A DNA stretch of 64,000 bases from OMIS01 sp044350895 (GTDB lineage Bacteria > Patescibacteriota > Microgenomatia > UBA1400 > PJMF01). A program made the translations under genes and the position numbers. Where the stretch lies: positions 1-64,000 of the forward strand of contig JBILGT010000001.1 in NCBI GenBank assembly GCA_044350895.1, read 5' to 3'. Every line of letters begins with the position of its first letter. The first letter of the stretch is position 1. The notes beneath the pieces are model-generated. The model had not been told where the DNA came from and searched no databases. It was given only the letters and a program-made list of their open reading frames with translations. Below, in pieces: positions 42,634-51,147 of this stretch.

Positions 42634-44790
42634 CTAGATTGATTTACCAAAGTTTTCAATCACTTTATTGTAGTCAAAAAGATCTACTGCACCATTCTGA
42701 ATGATGTCTGCTGGGATAAAACCAGGGCTACCAGTTCTTCCAAAGTCGCCAATCAAAATATTGTAGTCAAAAATATCAACATCTCTGTCACCATCTAAAT
42801 TGCCCAAAAGTACATCTGGAAGCGGAGAGGGGCTTGGTGAAGGTTCCGTTGATGCACTGGGCGTAGGTGTTGGTGGCGCTGTCACAGTAATGGTCAAGAT
42901 TGGTGAGTTGTTGTTGGATTCATCCAACTCAGTAATTGTGTTATCAACATCTGTCTGAGCATACACTCTATACATTCCATCAGTAACAAATTTGTCAAAG
43001 ATTGCAGTAAACTCAACCTCTTGGCCAGCGCTCATTGGCACACCTATTATGAAATCTTTCTTATCTATCACATTTGAGCTTGAACCTGCCCCAGACAATG
43101 AGATTTTTTCAACTGAGATGACAGTTCTAAACGCTGCCGTCGGACGAGTTCCTATGTTTTTAAGCTTAATTGTCACGCTGACAGTTCCATTTACTGATAT
43201 TTCGTTTCTATTCAGTGAAAACGTGTTGATAGTTACATCTGGTTTACCTTCTGGTGTAGGTGAAGGGGAGGGAGTTGGAGTAGCAATATCTGGCTTTATC
43301 CAACTTCTATATCCATTGTCGTCACCATCGAATATCCAGCCATTACCAATAAAGCTTACTGAACTGCGGGGAGTAGTGTAGGGAACAATACTGTCAGGCC
43401 CAATTTTCCAGCGTTTCCAATCACTACCAGTTGAAAAATTATACGTACATCGAGAATCAACGCAGGTGGGGTTAAGATATCGAATGTAGGAATTTCCAGA
43501 TACTGTTTCAATGGCTATTTTTAGTTGGTGATAGCTGGGTGGGGCAGGAACCATTTCGATACTAATCGCACCATTTGCGCCAGCTGTAATCTTGAAATTT
43601 GTAGGCTCTGACACAAATAAACCTCCGCCTTCTCGGAGAAGTCCATCAAGGTCATAAATCGCATCCCACCAGTTGCGAAGTTTTCTTCCTGCAAACACAT
43701 GAGGATTCTCAGCACCAGGAATGTTTTGAAACCACCAGATTTTATATTCTCTACCACCATCAATTGGGCAACTTCCACCAGTCCAAGTTGAACAACTGAT
43801 ATTTGTTTTGGTGCCAGTTCGTTGAGGATTCCAGTCAAGGCAATCTGAACTTACGGCTTCAGTTCGATACCAGCCGTATTCCTCAACTCCATTTGGTGGT
43901 GTGTGAATCCAACCACAACCAGGATTAATAACTTTGTGTGATATATCACTGCCGACGAACTTCCCCCAAAATAATAACTCAGGCCATTTTTCGGCAGGGA
44001 GCATATCTCTTCCATCCAGCCAGTTCATCACAGCTTCCATATGATGCCCATGATCCTCAAGTGCTTCACCAACACCGCGGGTGTAGTTGTAGTTAGAAAG
44101 AATATACGTATGTTCGCACTGGGGAAGATCATCAGTCCGCTCACTATTACTAATGTCACCATAGGTTCCGTGAGTAAAGAAATCTTTGGATAATCTTCCC
44201 ATCGACATGTTTGATTCAACTGGTTCAATTTCCCCATGATGGTAGCCCCAGACCCAGACTTGCTTAACACCTTGGTTATCAACCAAATTACAGATATTAA
44301 TGTCATCGAGCATTTTGCGATAGTTGGGGCGATAGGTGTGATGTTCTTGATTTAATATGACGTCTGATCGAGGTATTGGCGCAATGTATTCATAGGTATT
44401 GCCATGTTGAATGTAGTGCAGTGATGGCTGGCGCATGGGTTGGTTGTATCCTTGCCACTTGGTGCTCATAGTGAGATCGGTCAAGATTTGAGCAGTAAAA
44501 TCATTTACCCGATTGCGGAGTTGCTCAATTGTTTGTCCCTCTAGAGATGGTCCAGCAATATTGTGATCAACATAGCCGGGTCGACTGGCAAGTTCGGGAA
44601 AGTATTGGATAACAATGACTGGCAAATCTCGATACATCTCAGGTTGTGTACTTGCAAATCTACGAGTATCTTGCGATTCTCCAAGATAGGTGCGAGAAAA
44701 ATACACACTAAAAGCACCGATAAGTATCAAAAAAATGAGTCCAACTATTGAACTGATGTAAACTGCTTTTCTTGATGAGAAAAAAGACAT
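42634..44790 (-). CDS. Membrane-anchored surface protein with CARDB and dockerin
   Basis: 718 residues. An uncleaved signal anchor (~10-32) is followed by a large unrecognised domain (~45-410) rich in Trp, His and Cys (VWVWGYHHGEIEP, DHGHHMEAVMNWLDGRD, PGCGWIHTPP). It could be catalytic. Then come a second beta domain and Pro/Ser linker (~505-515), a CARDB-type domain (~515-640), and a C-terminal dockerin-like pair. The first dockerin loop, NLDGDRDVDIFD, has ligands at positions 1, 3, 5 and 12; the second, DIIQNGAVDLFD, is degenerate. It is 63 bp upstream of the cohesin-like gene in the same direction. Confidence 0.65.
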   Translation of the reverse strand: MSFFSSRKAVYISSIVGLIFLILIGAFSVYFSRTYLGESQDTRRFASTQPEMYRDLPVIVIQYFPELASRPGYVDHNIAGPSLEGQTIEQLRNRVNDFTAQILTDLTMSTKWQGYNQPMRQPSLHYIQHGNTYEYIAPIPRSDVILNQEHHTYRPNYRKMLDDINICNLVDNQGVKQVWVWGYHHGEIEPVESNMSMGRLSKDFFTHGTYGDISNSERTDDLPQCEHTYILSNYNYTRGVGEALEDHGHHMEAVMNWLDGRDMLPAEKWPELLFWGKFVGSDISHKVINPGCGWIHTPPNGVEEYGWYRTEAVSSDCLDWNPQRTGTKTNISCSTWTGGSCPIDGGREYKIWWFQNIPGAENPHVFAGRKLRNWWDAIYDLDGLLREGGGLFVSEPTNFKITAGANGAISIEMVPAPPSYHQLKIAIETVSGNSYIRYLNPTCVDSRCTYNFSTGSDWKRWKIGPDSIVPYTTPRSSVSFIGNGWIFDGDDNGYRSWIKPDIATPTPSPSPTPEGKPDVTINTFSLNRNEISVNGTVSVTIKLKNIGTRPTAAFRTVISVEKISLSGAGSSSNVIDKKDFIIGVPMSAGQEVEFTAIFDKFVTDGMYRVYAQTDVDNTITELDESNNNSPILTITVTAPPTPTPSASTEPSPSPSPLPDVLLGNLDGDRDVDIFDYNILIGDFGRTGSPGFIPADIIQNGAVDLFDYNKVIENFGKSI

Positions 44791-44960
44791 CGTGTATATA
44801 TAATATAGGAATACTGCGGCAGGGTATAGTTAGCAGTTCTTACACATTTTTGAACTTGTAACTCCAGTTCTGAGGTATACTATAGTAAGATAAAATCACA
44901 CGTATGTGTACTTAAGTACAAAGTAGGTGGGTAGCTATAACTACCTGAACGGAGACGATC

Positions 44961-45851
44961 ATGACTAGTGAGAAAAAAGTCCGCAAAGCGATTATCACTG
45001 ATGCGGGATTCGCAAGTCGATATTTACCTATTACAAAAACAGTTCCTAAAGCAATGCTTCCATTAGGAAATAAGCCAATTATGCAGCTCGTCGTTGAAGA
45101 GTGTGCAGAAGCCGGAATTGAGGAAATTATTATTGTGGCTACTCCAGAAGGTAAGCCAATTTACGAAGATTACTTCCACAATAGTGTCATTCGTATTAAG
45201 AAACAACTTGAGTCACAAGGCAAATTAGATCGATATGAGCCAGTTCAAGAAGTTTTAGATTTTCCAAAAATCGTAGTCATTACGCAAGATCCAAGTCTTC
45301 CATATGGTAATGGATCCCCAGTTGCTTCAGCAATGAAGTTTGTAGAAGGTGAAGAGGCATTCTTAGTGCTCTACAGTGACGACATTGTTTTCGGTAATCC
45401 AGGCGATGCAAAGGCAATGGTTGAGCTGTATGAACAGCATCCTGAATCTGCTGCCATCATCATGGCTCAAGAAGTCAGCCCAGATGTAGTTGATAAATAT
45501 GGAATTATCAGTTTCAAAGCTGGTTCCGAGACAGAACTCGATAATATTATCGAGAAACCAGACAAGGGAACAGCTCCATCAAACTTAGCTTCCTATGGTC
45601 GCTACTTACTCAAGCCATCTGTATTTGAATTTTTAAATCCTTCAAATACTGGTAAAGATAGTGAGCTGTGGACAGTTGACGCTATTACACAAATTGCAAA
45701 AAGTAAGCCAGTGCTTGTTGAAAAAACCAAAGGTTTTTGGATGACAACTGGTGATCCAGAAAACTATTTCCGTGCACATCTGAAGTTTGTGATGGAGTAT
45801 GAGAAGTATGCAGGAAAACTTGCTGCATGGGTCCAAGAGTTCACAAAGTAA
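44961..45851 (+). CDS. galU: UTP-glucose-1-phosphate uridylyltransferase-like enzyme
   Basis: 296 residues, the usual GalU length. The nucleotide-binding start reads ITDAGFASRYLPITKTVPKAML, in which the usual G-x-G-T-R is G-F-A-S-R. Other motifs are LGNKPIMQLVVEE, DDIVFGNPGDAKAM, YGIISFK, NIIEKPDKG and WMTTGDPENYF. It makes UDP-glucose (or a related NDP-sugar) for surface glycans. A GGAGA site precedes the ATG after an ~75-nt leader containing a small hairpin (GGTAG-ctataa-CTACC). Confidence 0.85.
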   Translation: MTSEKKVRKAIITDAGFASRYLPITKTVPKAMLPLGNKPIMQLVVEECAEAGIEEIIIVATPEGKPIYEDYFHNSVIRIKKQLESQGKLDRYEPVQEVLDFPKIVVITQDPSLPYGNGSPVASAMKFVEGEEAFLVLYSDDIVFGNPGDAKAMVELYEQHPESAAIIMAQEVSPDVVDKYGIISFKAGSETELDNIIEKPDKGTAPSNLASYGRYLLKPSVFEFLNPSNTGKDSELWTVDAITQIAKSKPVLVEKTKGFWMTTGDPENYFRAHLKFVMEYEKYAGKLAAWVQEFTK

Positions 45852-45887
45852 GAGATCTGTAAAAGCATAGTCTGAGATAGTTTTGAG

Positions 45888-45896
45888 TGGTATACT
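45888..45896 (+). promoter_or_regulatory. Extended -10 promoter of 6S-like RNA
   Basis: TGGTATACT, the same extended -10 sequence as before leuS, the amidase gene and the DUF4870 gene. It lies 25-30 bp upstream of the RNA stem. Confidence 0.6.
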
Positions 45897-45920
45897 AGTA
45901 GCAGAAAATAGCTCTTTAAA

Positions 45921-46065
45921 ACAGCCGTGCGTGAGAGGTGCAAAGAATTTTCCTCAACACTTCGCAAACGGGTTCATGGGTTGTTCGGTCCTACCGTGGT
46001 AGTCCGACGTCCTACCCACTTTTTCTTTTTGCGGGGAATACGTGCCTCTCACGCTCGGCTGTTTT
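45921..46065 (+). ncRNA. ssrS: Probable 6S RNA
   Basis: About 145 nt between galU and tRNA-Thr. It folds into one long rod. The closing stems are ACAGCCG/CGGCTGT and GCGTGAGAGG/CCTCTCACGC. A large central bubble follows, then a short CGCAA/TTGCG stem. The terminal hairpin has TTCGG/CCGA and CTACC-gt-GGTAG. This closed-stem, open-bubble, terminal-stem shape is that of 6S RNA, which mimics an open promoter and binds RNA polymerase. A promoter precedes it and a short T-run follows. Identity rests on shape and size, not on a covariance model. Confidence 0.6.
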
Positions 46066-46122
46066 AATAATTCTCGTGCAAAAATTTCAATTTCTAGGGT
46101 AAAATATCTCAGTTGTATAAGT

Positions 46123-46194
46123 GCCCAGATAGTTCAGTGGCAGAACGCTTTCTTGGTAAGAAAGAGGTCGCGAGTCCGATTCTCGCTCTGGGCT
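46123..46194 (+). tRNA. tRNA-Thr (anticodon GGT)
   Basis: Acceptor GCCCAGA/TCTGGGC, anticodon stem CTTTC/GAAAG with loop TTGGTAA, T loop GAGTCCGATTCTC. The anticodon GGT reads ACC and ACT. Confidence 0.93.
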
Positions 46195-46263
46195 CACCTA
46201 AAAAACAAGTTCGTAATTAAAATCTACCAGGATCTCACTTTTCTTGATACAATACATCTTCAT

Positions 46264-46346
46264 GCCAGGTTACCCAAGTGGCCAACGGGGGCAGACTGTA
46301 AATCTGCTGGCGTACGCCTTCGTAGGTTCGAATCCTTCACCTGGCA
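46264..46346 (+). tRNA. tRNA-Tyr (anticodon GTA)
   Basis: 83 nt with a long variable arm. Acceptor GCCAGGT/ACCTGGC, anticodon stem CAGA/TCTG around CTGTAAA, giving GTA. T arm with GGTTCGAATCC. Confidence 0.93.
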
Positions 46347-46391
46347 CAGAACATTGCACTATTGGTTTATGCAGTGTACTGTACGACATAT

Positions 46392-46400
46392 TGCTATAAT
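46392..46400 (+). promoter_or_regulatory. Extended -10 promoter of tRNA-Thr(TGT)
   Basis: TGCTATAAT, a full extended -10 match, 11 bp before the tRNA gene. This tRNA is therefore probably transcribed independently, with read-through into 46488. Confidence 0.6.
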
Positions 46401-46411
46401 AAAAACCAAAT

Positions 46412-46483
46412 GCCGGGATAGCTCAGCGGTAGAGCACCTGTTTTGTAAACAGGGGGTCCAGGGTTCGAATCCCTGTCTCGGCT
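46412..46483 (+). tRNA. tRNA-Thr (anticodon TGT)
   Basis: Acceptor GCCGGGA/TCTCGGC, anticodon stem CCTGT/ACAGG with loop TTTGTAA, T arm CAGGGTTCGAATCCCTG. The anticodon TGT reads ACA. Confidence 0.94.
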
Positions 46484-46487
46484 CATA

Positions 46488-46778
46488 ATGAATATTTTAG
46501 AGAGTGAACTACTAATAGTAATTTCTTTCATTATAAATCTTTTCCTGAGTGTAGCGCTCATTTTTAAAGCAAAAAAAACTGGAAAAACCAAACAAGCTGT
46601 GATTGGGGCTGGTATAGGTTTTATTACTGCAATTGGGCTTATTTTTGCTGGGATGGTAGTGGTATTTATTTCGATGCTCCTAGTGGAATACTCAATTGAA
46701 ACTGCTTTAAGTCTTTTGATGTCGATAGCTCTGTTGGCAATGCCTACAGGAGTGTTTATTGCGAGCAAAGTGAAGTAG
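46488..46778 (+). CDS. Small membrane protein
   Basis: 96 residues with three hydrophobic helices (~5-25, ~35-65, ~70-92) separated by short basic loops (KAKKTGKTKQ). It starts 5 bp after the tRNA-Thr gene, so it is read from the same transcript without room for a ribosome-binding site. No family recognised. Its position, closely packed between tRNA and 46807, suggests a real gene, but the expression level is unclear. Confidence 0.5.
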   Translation: MNILESELLIVISFIINLFLSVALIFKAKKTGKTKQAVIGAGIGFITAIGLIFAGMVVVFISMLLVEYSIETALSLLMSIALLAMPTGVFIASKVK

Positions 46779-46806
46779 GTTATAATTCGGTTTTTGAAAG
46801 GAAAAT

Positions 46807-47352
46807 ATGACACATGAAGTTACTAACTATTATGAGGAAATTAGAAAAGTGCGAACTGAGGCAATTAATGGTCAAAAGCTAGCTGACTTAATTGCAATTT
46901 TTCACCAAACAGGAATGACCGAAGAATTGGCTAAACATCTAATAGATTTGGCTGGTGAAAACAGTTGGCCATGTCTCAGCGGTGACCTTGAATTAATGAA
47001 AAAGAAAAAAGGACCCTATTACACAGGAGCAGAGTTGGCAGAGATGGGGCATGCCTTTAAAGGCATGGATCTCGCAATGATGTATGAATTGCAAAGACAA
47101 TCCGCATCCCCTCAAGAAGCTCTATTGCCTCTAGTCCAATCGCTTGCTTTCAAGGATAGATATGATAGTTACAGAGAAGTACCCTCAGAAGAAGTGGTAG
47201 CAGTTCTTGCACAGGTATATAGTGTACTTTTTCCGCCAGCAGAAGATGATGATTTACTTCCGCTAGATGACTATACTGGACCTCATCCACGTCCGTATGT
47301 TACTGCTAAACAAGAATTCCAACCTTCGCTTGAAGATCTTGTGATAAAGTAG
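46807..47352 (+). CDS. Hypothetical protein (181 aa)
   Basis: 181 residues, soluble and mostly helical. The N-terminal half has VRTEAINGQKLADLIAIF and a GxYYTGAELAEMGHAFKG segment, and the C-terminus is acidic with Pro (PPAEDDDLLPLDDYTGPHPR). A TATAATT-type box and GAAAGGAAAAT lie just before the ATG. Not recognised; similar acidic tails are common in CPR proteins of unknown role. Confidence 0.55.
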   Translation: MTHEVTNYYEEIRKVRTEAINGQKLADLIAIFHQTGMTEELAKHLIDLAGENSWPCLSGDLELMKKKKGPYYTGAELAEMGHAFKGMDLAMMYELQRQSASPQEALLPLVQSLAFKDRYDSYREVPSEEVVAVLAQVYSVLFPPAEDDDLLPLDDYTGPHPRPYVTAKQEFQPSLEDLVIK

Positions 47353-47456
47353 CTTGCTACAAGCAAATAGTCGAGTTACGACTGATAATCAGGTGTGGAA
47401 AAAAGCTAAGTAGTCCTGTATACTACATCTCTTGAGTTTCGCAAAAAGGAACATAT

Positions 47457-47660
47457 ATGGCAAAAAAGAAAAAAGGACCACGCCAATCTGCTGGTTTAAA
47501 GTGCAAAAAATGTGGTGCATTCGGTTATATTACTGAATACAACAAGTTGAATGATCAATTAAAGAAACAACAGGACGGCAAGGGAGCATTCCCATTGAGT
47601 AAGTACTGTGCAGTTTGTCAAACACATGAAGAGCATGTGATGTCAAAGAAACTCAAATAA
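47457..47660 (+). CDS. rpmG: Ribosomal protein bL33
   Basis: 67 residues. A lysine-rich start (MAKKKKGPRQSAGLKCKKCG), then YITEYNKLN, and a second CAVC pair complete a zinc-binding form (CxxC...CxxC) of bL33. It is slightly longer than usual, with an insert QQDGKGAFP. A terminator follows. Confidence 0.88.
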   Translation: MAKKKKGPRQSAGLKCKKCGAFGYITEYNKLNDQLKKQQDGKGAFPLSKYCAVCQTHEEHVMSKKLK

Positions 47661-47684
47661 TAATTGGGTATACATTTGAAATCG

Positions 47685-47710
47685 AAAACCTCCCACCCGG
47701 GAGGTTTTTT
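47685..47710 (+). terminator. Terminator after rpmG
   Basis: AAAACCTCCC / GGGAGGTTTTTT hairpin with T-run. Confidence 0.8.
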
Positions 47711-47943
47711 AGTACGTGCTGTTATTGGGATATGATGCAGATAAAAGGCGAAGCTAATTTATATGTCTTTGGACGAAAAATAAAATAATTATAAAACTTC
47801 ATGAGTCAATGTAAAATAATTTTGAGAAGTGTTTATTTACTCTTTAAATTGATTGTAGTGGGGGACTAACAGGAGAATTTCTTGAAATGTTAGTGCAAGG
47901 AAAGTGCACGCGTATTTGGAAAATATTCGGTCTGACTGTATGT

Positions 47944-49266
47944 CTATTCTGCCGAGAAAGCTCTGTAGGCTTTAATAATGTTCTTAGTGCCATTCAGGTA
48001 CAGCTTATCGATTTGAGCTGCGGCATTCATGGCTTGTTCTACCCAAGACTGTGACTTGTGCTGTGCGCTCATCAAGACTTCCAGTTGCGCAACGATGTTT
48101 TCAGAGGCTGCTTTACGGCTGATTCCCTTTTGTTCAAAGATCTTTCTAATATTCTGTTCCCATTCGCCCCACTCGGAGAGGGTGAGGAGGAAAGAACCCG
48201 AAGCTGCCGCGTCATATGCCATATCGCCAGAAGGCTTAGTCATGAATCCATGTGCCCATGGAAAGGCAAATTTTACCAAATACTCATTGGCATCAACGAT
48301 TTGAGGATGATAGATGAGGCGTAACTTGGCGGTGTGATCTGAAATTTTCTCAATGGGAACTCTATGCTCAGCAGCTAGTTCCCGCACCATATCAGCAATG
48401 TCCTTATGAGTGGCTGCATAGACGATGATTTGGAATGGACTGGGGCGTTTGCGAAGTTGTGGGAGGAGTTGAGTGAGAATCTGTCTAATTTCTCCCTTGT
48501 TAGTGCCTAGACCGCCAGTGGTAATACAGAGCCGGAGTGGGCCAGAGCGCCATGCATATTTTTTGCTGCGACTCGCAATGATGCGTGGATCTATAGGAGG
48601 GCCAGTCACTATGACACGTTCAGGATCTGCAGTTTTTCCAAGGAGTGCAGCCTTTTCTAGAAATTCCAATTTAGTATCTTCGTCAAAAACTCCAAAGCGT
48701 ATCTGCTTTTTTTCAGCGTTGGTAACATACTCATCTCGGACATGCGGATCTGTGATCATTTGGAAGACTTTTTTACCTTGCATCGATAAAATATTGCCCG
48801 CAGCAATATGGAATGAAAGGATGGGTTGTTGAATTTTCTGCGTGAGGTAGGTGAGTGGCGGTGTGATGCTTCCTAGAATAGGCAACTTCTTTCTCCCAAA
48901 TGTATCTACAAAGTCTTTAAGTAACTTAAGTAATGGGTGGCGAGCAATTTCTTTGCCAATCTCTTCGGTGAGAGAAACTGAGAACCAATCTTTGTAGGAA
49001 ACGTAGTTGGTGGGATCTACAACCCAGGCTTTTTTGGAATCTAACGTATTTCCCCAGGCTTGCACCGCAACACCCAGCGCCATTGAGTAGTGGGCGCGAG
49101 AGAAGACAGTATCACGGGATGTGTTGTTGTCTGGTAAACCATGCAAGCGCTTTAAATCCTCCCTAAAGGTGGCTGAAACAGTGAGAATGGGTATCTCTGT
49201 CGTTTCCAAAATTTGCTTGTCTTTTTCGAGGGTCTTTACAAGGGCAAGGTCAAAAAGTTCTGGCAT
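47944..49266 (-). CDS. GT-B-type glycosyltransferase-like protein
   Basis: 440 residues. The C-terminal half resembles MurG / monogalactosyldiacylglycerol synthase: RLCITTGGLGTNKGEI (~247-262), VIVYAATHKDIADMV-like strand-helix, and MTKPSGDMAYDAAASG (~340-355) as nucleotide-sugar site. The N-terminal half is less conserved and contains SVSLTEEIGKEIARHP. No membrane helix. A cytoplasmic enzyme that adds a sugar to a lipid or wall precursor is likely; the acceptor is unknown. It stands alone on this strand. Confidence 0.6.
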   Translation of the reverse strand: MPELFDLALVKTLEKDKQILETTEIPILTVSATFREDLKRLHGLPDNNTSRDTVFSRAHYSMALGVAVQAWGNTLDSKKAWVVDPTNYVSYKDWFSVSLTEEIGKEIARHPLLKLLKDFVDTFGRKKLPILGSITPPLTYLTQKIQQPILSFHIAAGNILSMQGKKVFQMITDPHVRDEYVTNAEKKQIRFGVFDEDTKLEFLEKAALLGKTADPERVIVTGPPIDPRIIASRSKKYAWRSGPLRLCITTGGLGTNKGEIRQILTQLLPQLRKRPSPFQIIVYAATHKDIADMVRELAAEHRVPIEKISDHTAKLRLIYHPQIVDANEYLVKFAFPWAHGFMTKPSGDMAYDAAASGSFLLTLSEWGEWEQNIRKIFEQKGISRKAASENIVAQLEVLMSAQHKSQSWVEQAMNAAAQIDKLYLNGTKNIIKAYRAFSAE

Positions 49267-49312
49267 ACACTCAGCATACAGTCAACGTTATACCCACGTA
49301 AAGGAGCGGCAG

Positions 49313-49633
49313 CTATTGTCTAGGCTCATCAGCTTGTGCAGGAGTTTCTTCAAATCCGTGTCCGCGAGTTGGCGCAGTCATGCGGTATGCTTGATAGTCT
49401 GGAGCATTCGCAGTCACATCACCTTTTGATTGTGGCTCGCTGAGTCCGTGTCCACGAGTAGGTGCAGTCACGCGTTCTGTGGGAAGACCAGCCTCTTGAA
49501 GAGCTGCAAGAATGTCTCCGATTGTAAGGTTATCTCCGAATGCTTCTAATGCCTTAAGGAAATTTGATTTATCGATCACTGGTGCATCATCTGCAGTTTG
49601 TTTGATAGGCTCTACTTGAGGTATTTCTGACAT
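49313..49633 (-). CDS. Small protein with duplicated TAPTRGHG motif
   Basis: 106 residues from the ATG at 49633, which has AAAGGA 6 nt upstream. An N-terminal helical part (NFLKALEAFGDNLTIGDILAALQEAG) resembles a short recognition domain. The C-terminal half carries two copies of (V/M)TAPTRGHG(L/F) spaced ~37 residues apart within an otherwise disordered, Pro/Gln/Glu-rich tail. No family recognised. The repeats look like a short linear motif that binds a partner. It is next to, but not in operon with, tRNA-Trp. Confidence 0.55.
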   Translation of the reverse strand: MSEIPQVEPIKQTADDAPVIDKSNFLKALEAFGDNLTIGDILAALQEAGLPTERVTAPTRGHGLSEPQSKGDVTANAPDYQAYRMTAPTRGHGFEETPAQADEPRQ

Positions 49634-49770
49634 GCATATTCCTTTAATGTATAAGTAATACTTTTCACTATATTTCTTTACATTTCCCATGTCTACAAGT
49701 AAATCTTCAATTTGCCAGGCAGCGTTAGTCACTCTATAATACGTCAGCTCATATTAAGCTCAAAGAACGT

Positions 49771-49841
49771 AGGGCCGTAGTTCAACGGTAGAATAGAGGT
49801 CTCCAAAACCTTTGACGAAGGTTCGATTCCTTCCGGCCCTG
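49771..49841 (+). tRNA. tRNA-Trp (anticodon CCA)
   Basis: Acceptor AGGGCCG/CGGCCCT, anticodon stem GAGGT/ACCTT with loop CTCCAAA, T arm GAAGGTTCGATTCCTTC. The anticodon CCA reads UGG, consistent with UGA being used as a stop in this genome. Confidence 0.93.
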
Positions 49842-49880
49842 CAAAGTATTTATCCAGATCAAGTTTAGATTGGTAAATGT

Positions 49881-50438
49881 ATGATTGAAATTTTTAACAA
49901 TCAGTGGATAGTAGGATTGGGTGTAACTGTAATAGGTGGACTTGTCTTATATTATGTATTTGGTATCGGAAAAAAAGAAGAACCATCAAAAGTTTCTAAA
50001 AAGTCCCTAGATAAAAAAGTAGCACGCATTCATAATTCTGTATTGACGGCCGGTGGAGATATTCTTGTCGCCTCTAGTGTTTATAAGAATGATGATGTAA
50101 AGAAAAAAAAGAGAATTAAAATTATTGATCCTGAAACAATAGTTGAGAATATTCGTAAAAGCAAACCTTTTTTGGTCGATCAAGTCACTGAGTCATATAA
50201 AGGAATCAGAGTAAAGTGGAAGCTAAAGTTTTTATACATTAAGAATATTTCAGAAGATATGTGGAGAATTACTGCAAATTCGAATAAAGGTTTCGAAATG
50301 ATAATGTTCAAAATAAATTTAGATGAACATCCGGAATTTAAAAGTATGGATAAAGGAGAAGAATTTCAGGTAGAAGGAGTAATTAAGGAAATAGATTATA
50401 TAAAAATTATCCACCTTGATGATTGCGAAGTGTTTTGA
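49881..50438 (+). CDS. Membrane-anchored hypothetical protein
   Basis: 185 residues. An N-terminal transmembrane helix (WIVGLGVTVIGGLVLYYVFGI) precedes a lysine-rich region and a beta-rich cytoplasmic or outside domain (~90-185) that ends EFQVEGVIKEIDYIKIIHLDDCEVF, possibly an OB-like fold. Not recognised. It uses more AT-rich codons (many AAA, ATT) than its neighbours, as do the next genes up to 50841. Confidence 0.5.
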   Translation: MIEIFNNQWIVGLGVTVIGGLVLYYVFGIGKKEEPSKVSKKSLDKKVARIHNSVLTAGGDILVASSVYKNDDVKKKKRIKIIDPETIVENIRKSKPFLVDQVTESYKGIRVKWKLKFLYIKNISEDMWRITANSNKGFEMIMFKINLDEHPEFKSMDKGEEFQVEGVIKEIDYIKIIHLDDCEVF

Positions 50439-50502
50439 GTTAAATAGGTTTCGATTGCCTCTGACAGTCACATTTCTTAGATAAATTTGGTATCATGCAG
50501 AC

Positions 50503-50841
50503 ATGATACTGAGCAAAACAGAACCATATTCTTCTGAAGAAATAACAGAACTTGCAGTGCAGTTTGAAGTCTATATTAAAACTGTAATAGATATCCAAAA
50601 GAGAATTTGCATTGCTGGAATGGATCGTCATTTTGAAGGTGAACAGATTTTGTTATCCAAGGGTTCTAAGCAAAGTGATTTATGGGGTGGTGGTATAGAT
50701 TTAGTGACTAAAGAAATTGATTTCAATTCTTTTATAAACATTCGCCCTCGAGATAATAACACCAAAAACGAGATTCAAAGCGAAGAAATTAAAAAGATAT
50801 ATTTAGAACTATCTCAGTATTTTTTTAAGGAGTTAGTATGA
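50503..50841 (+). CDS. DUF5674-family protein
   Basis: 112 residues matching my memory of DUF5674, a small family common in Patescibacteria. Typical elements are an N-terminal helix, HFEGEQILLSKGSKQSDLWGGGIDL, then INIRPRDNNTKNEIQ. The function is unknown. The stop overlaps the next start by ATGA (50838-50841). Confidence 0.65.
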   Translation: MILSKTEPYSSEEITELAVQFEVYIKTVIDIQKRICIAGMDRHFEGEQILLSKGSKQSDLWGGGIDLVTKEIDFNSFINIRPRDNNTKNEIQSEEIKKIYLELSQYFFKELV

Positions 50842-51113
50842 CAGATGCAAAAATGTTAGTAGGCTCACTCTCAAATGACTTATTTCGAGTTGCAAGTTTA
50901 TCTCAACGTGGATCAAAAAAAGCTGCAAGTCGTTTCTTGACTGAGGCACAGCGTTGGTCAAAAGATCTAGAAAATCTTGAACTAGCCAGTTACATCACCA
51001 AGCTGGCTGCCGATATTTCTAGTCGTGATGCATCAGATACATCGCTGGCTTCTGCTGAGCGGTACCTTATGTACGGAGTTCTGTTGCAAAACTATGCTCT
51101 GCACAGTAAATAG
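50838..51113 (+). CDS. Small helical hypothetical protein
   Basis: 91 residues, all-helical and soluble (SKKAASRFLTEAQRWSKDLENLELASYITKLAAD). The start overlaps the DUF5674 stop, so the two are translationally coupled and probably work together. No family recognised. Confidence 0.55.
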   Translation: MTDAKMLVGSLSNDLFRVASLSQRGSKKAASRFLTEAQRWSKDLENLELASYITKLAADISSRDASDTSLASAERYLMYGVLLQNYALHSK

Positions 51114-51147
51114 GTTGCAACATCCTTCACAAAGCCCTGCAAAATTC

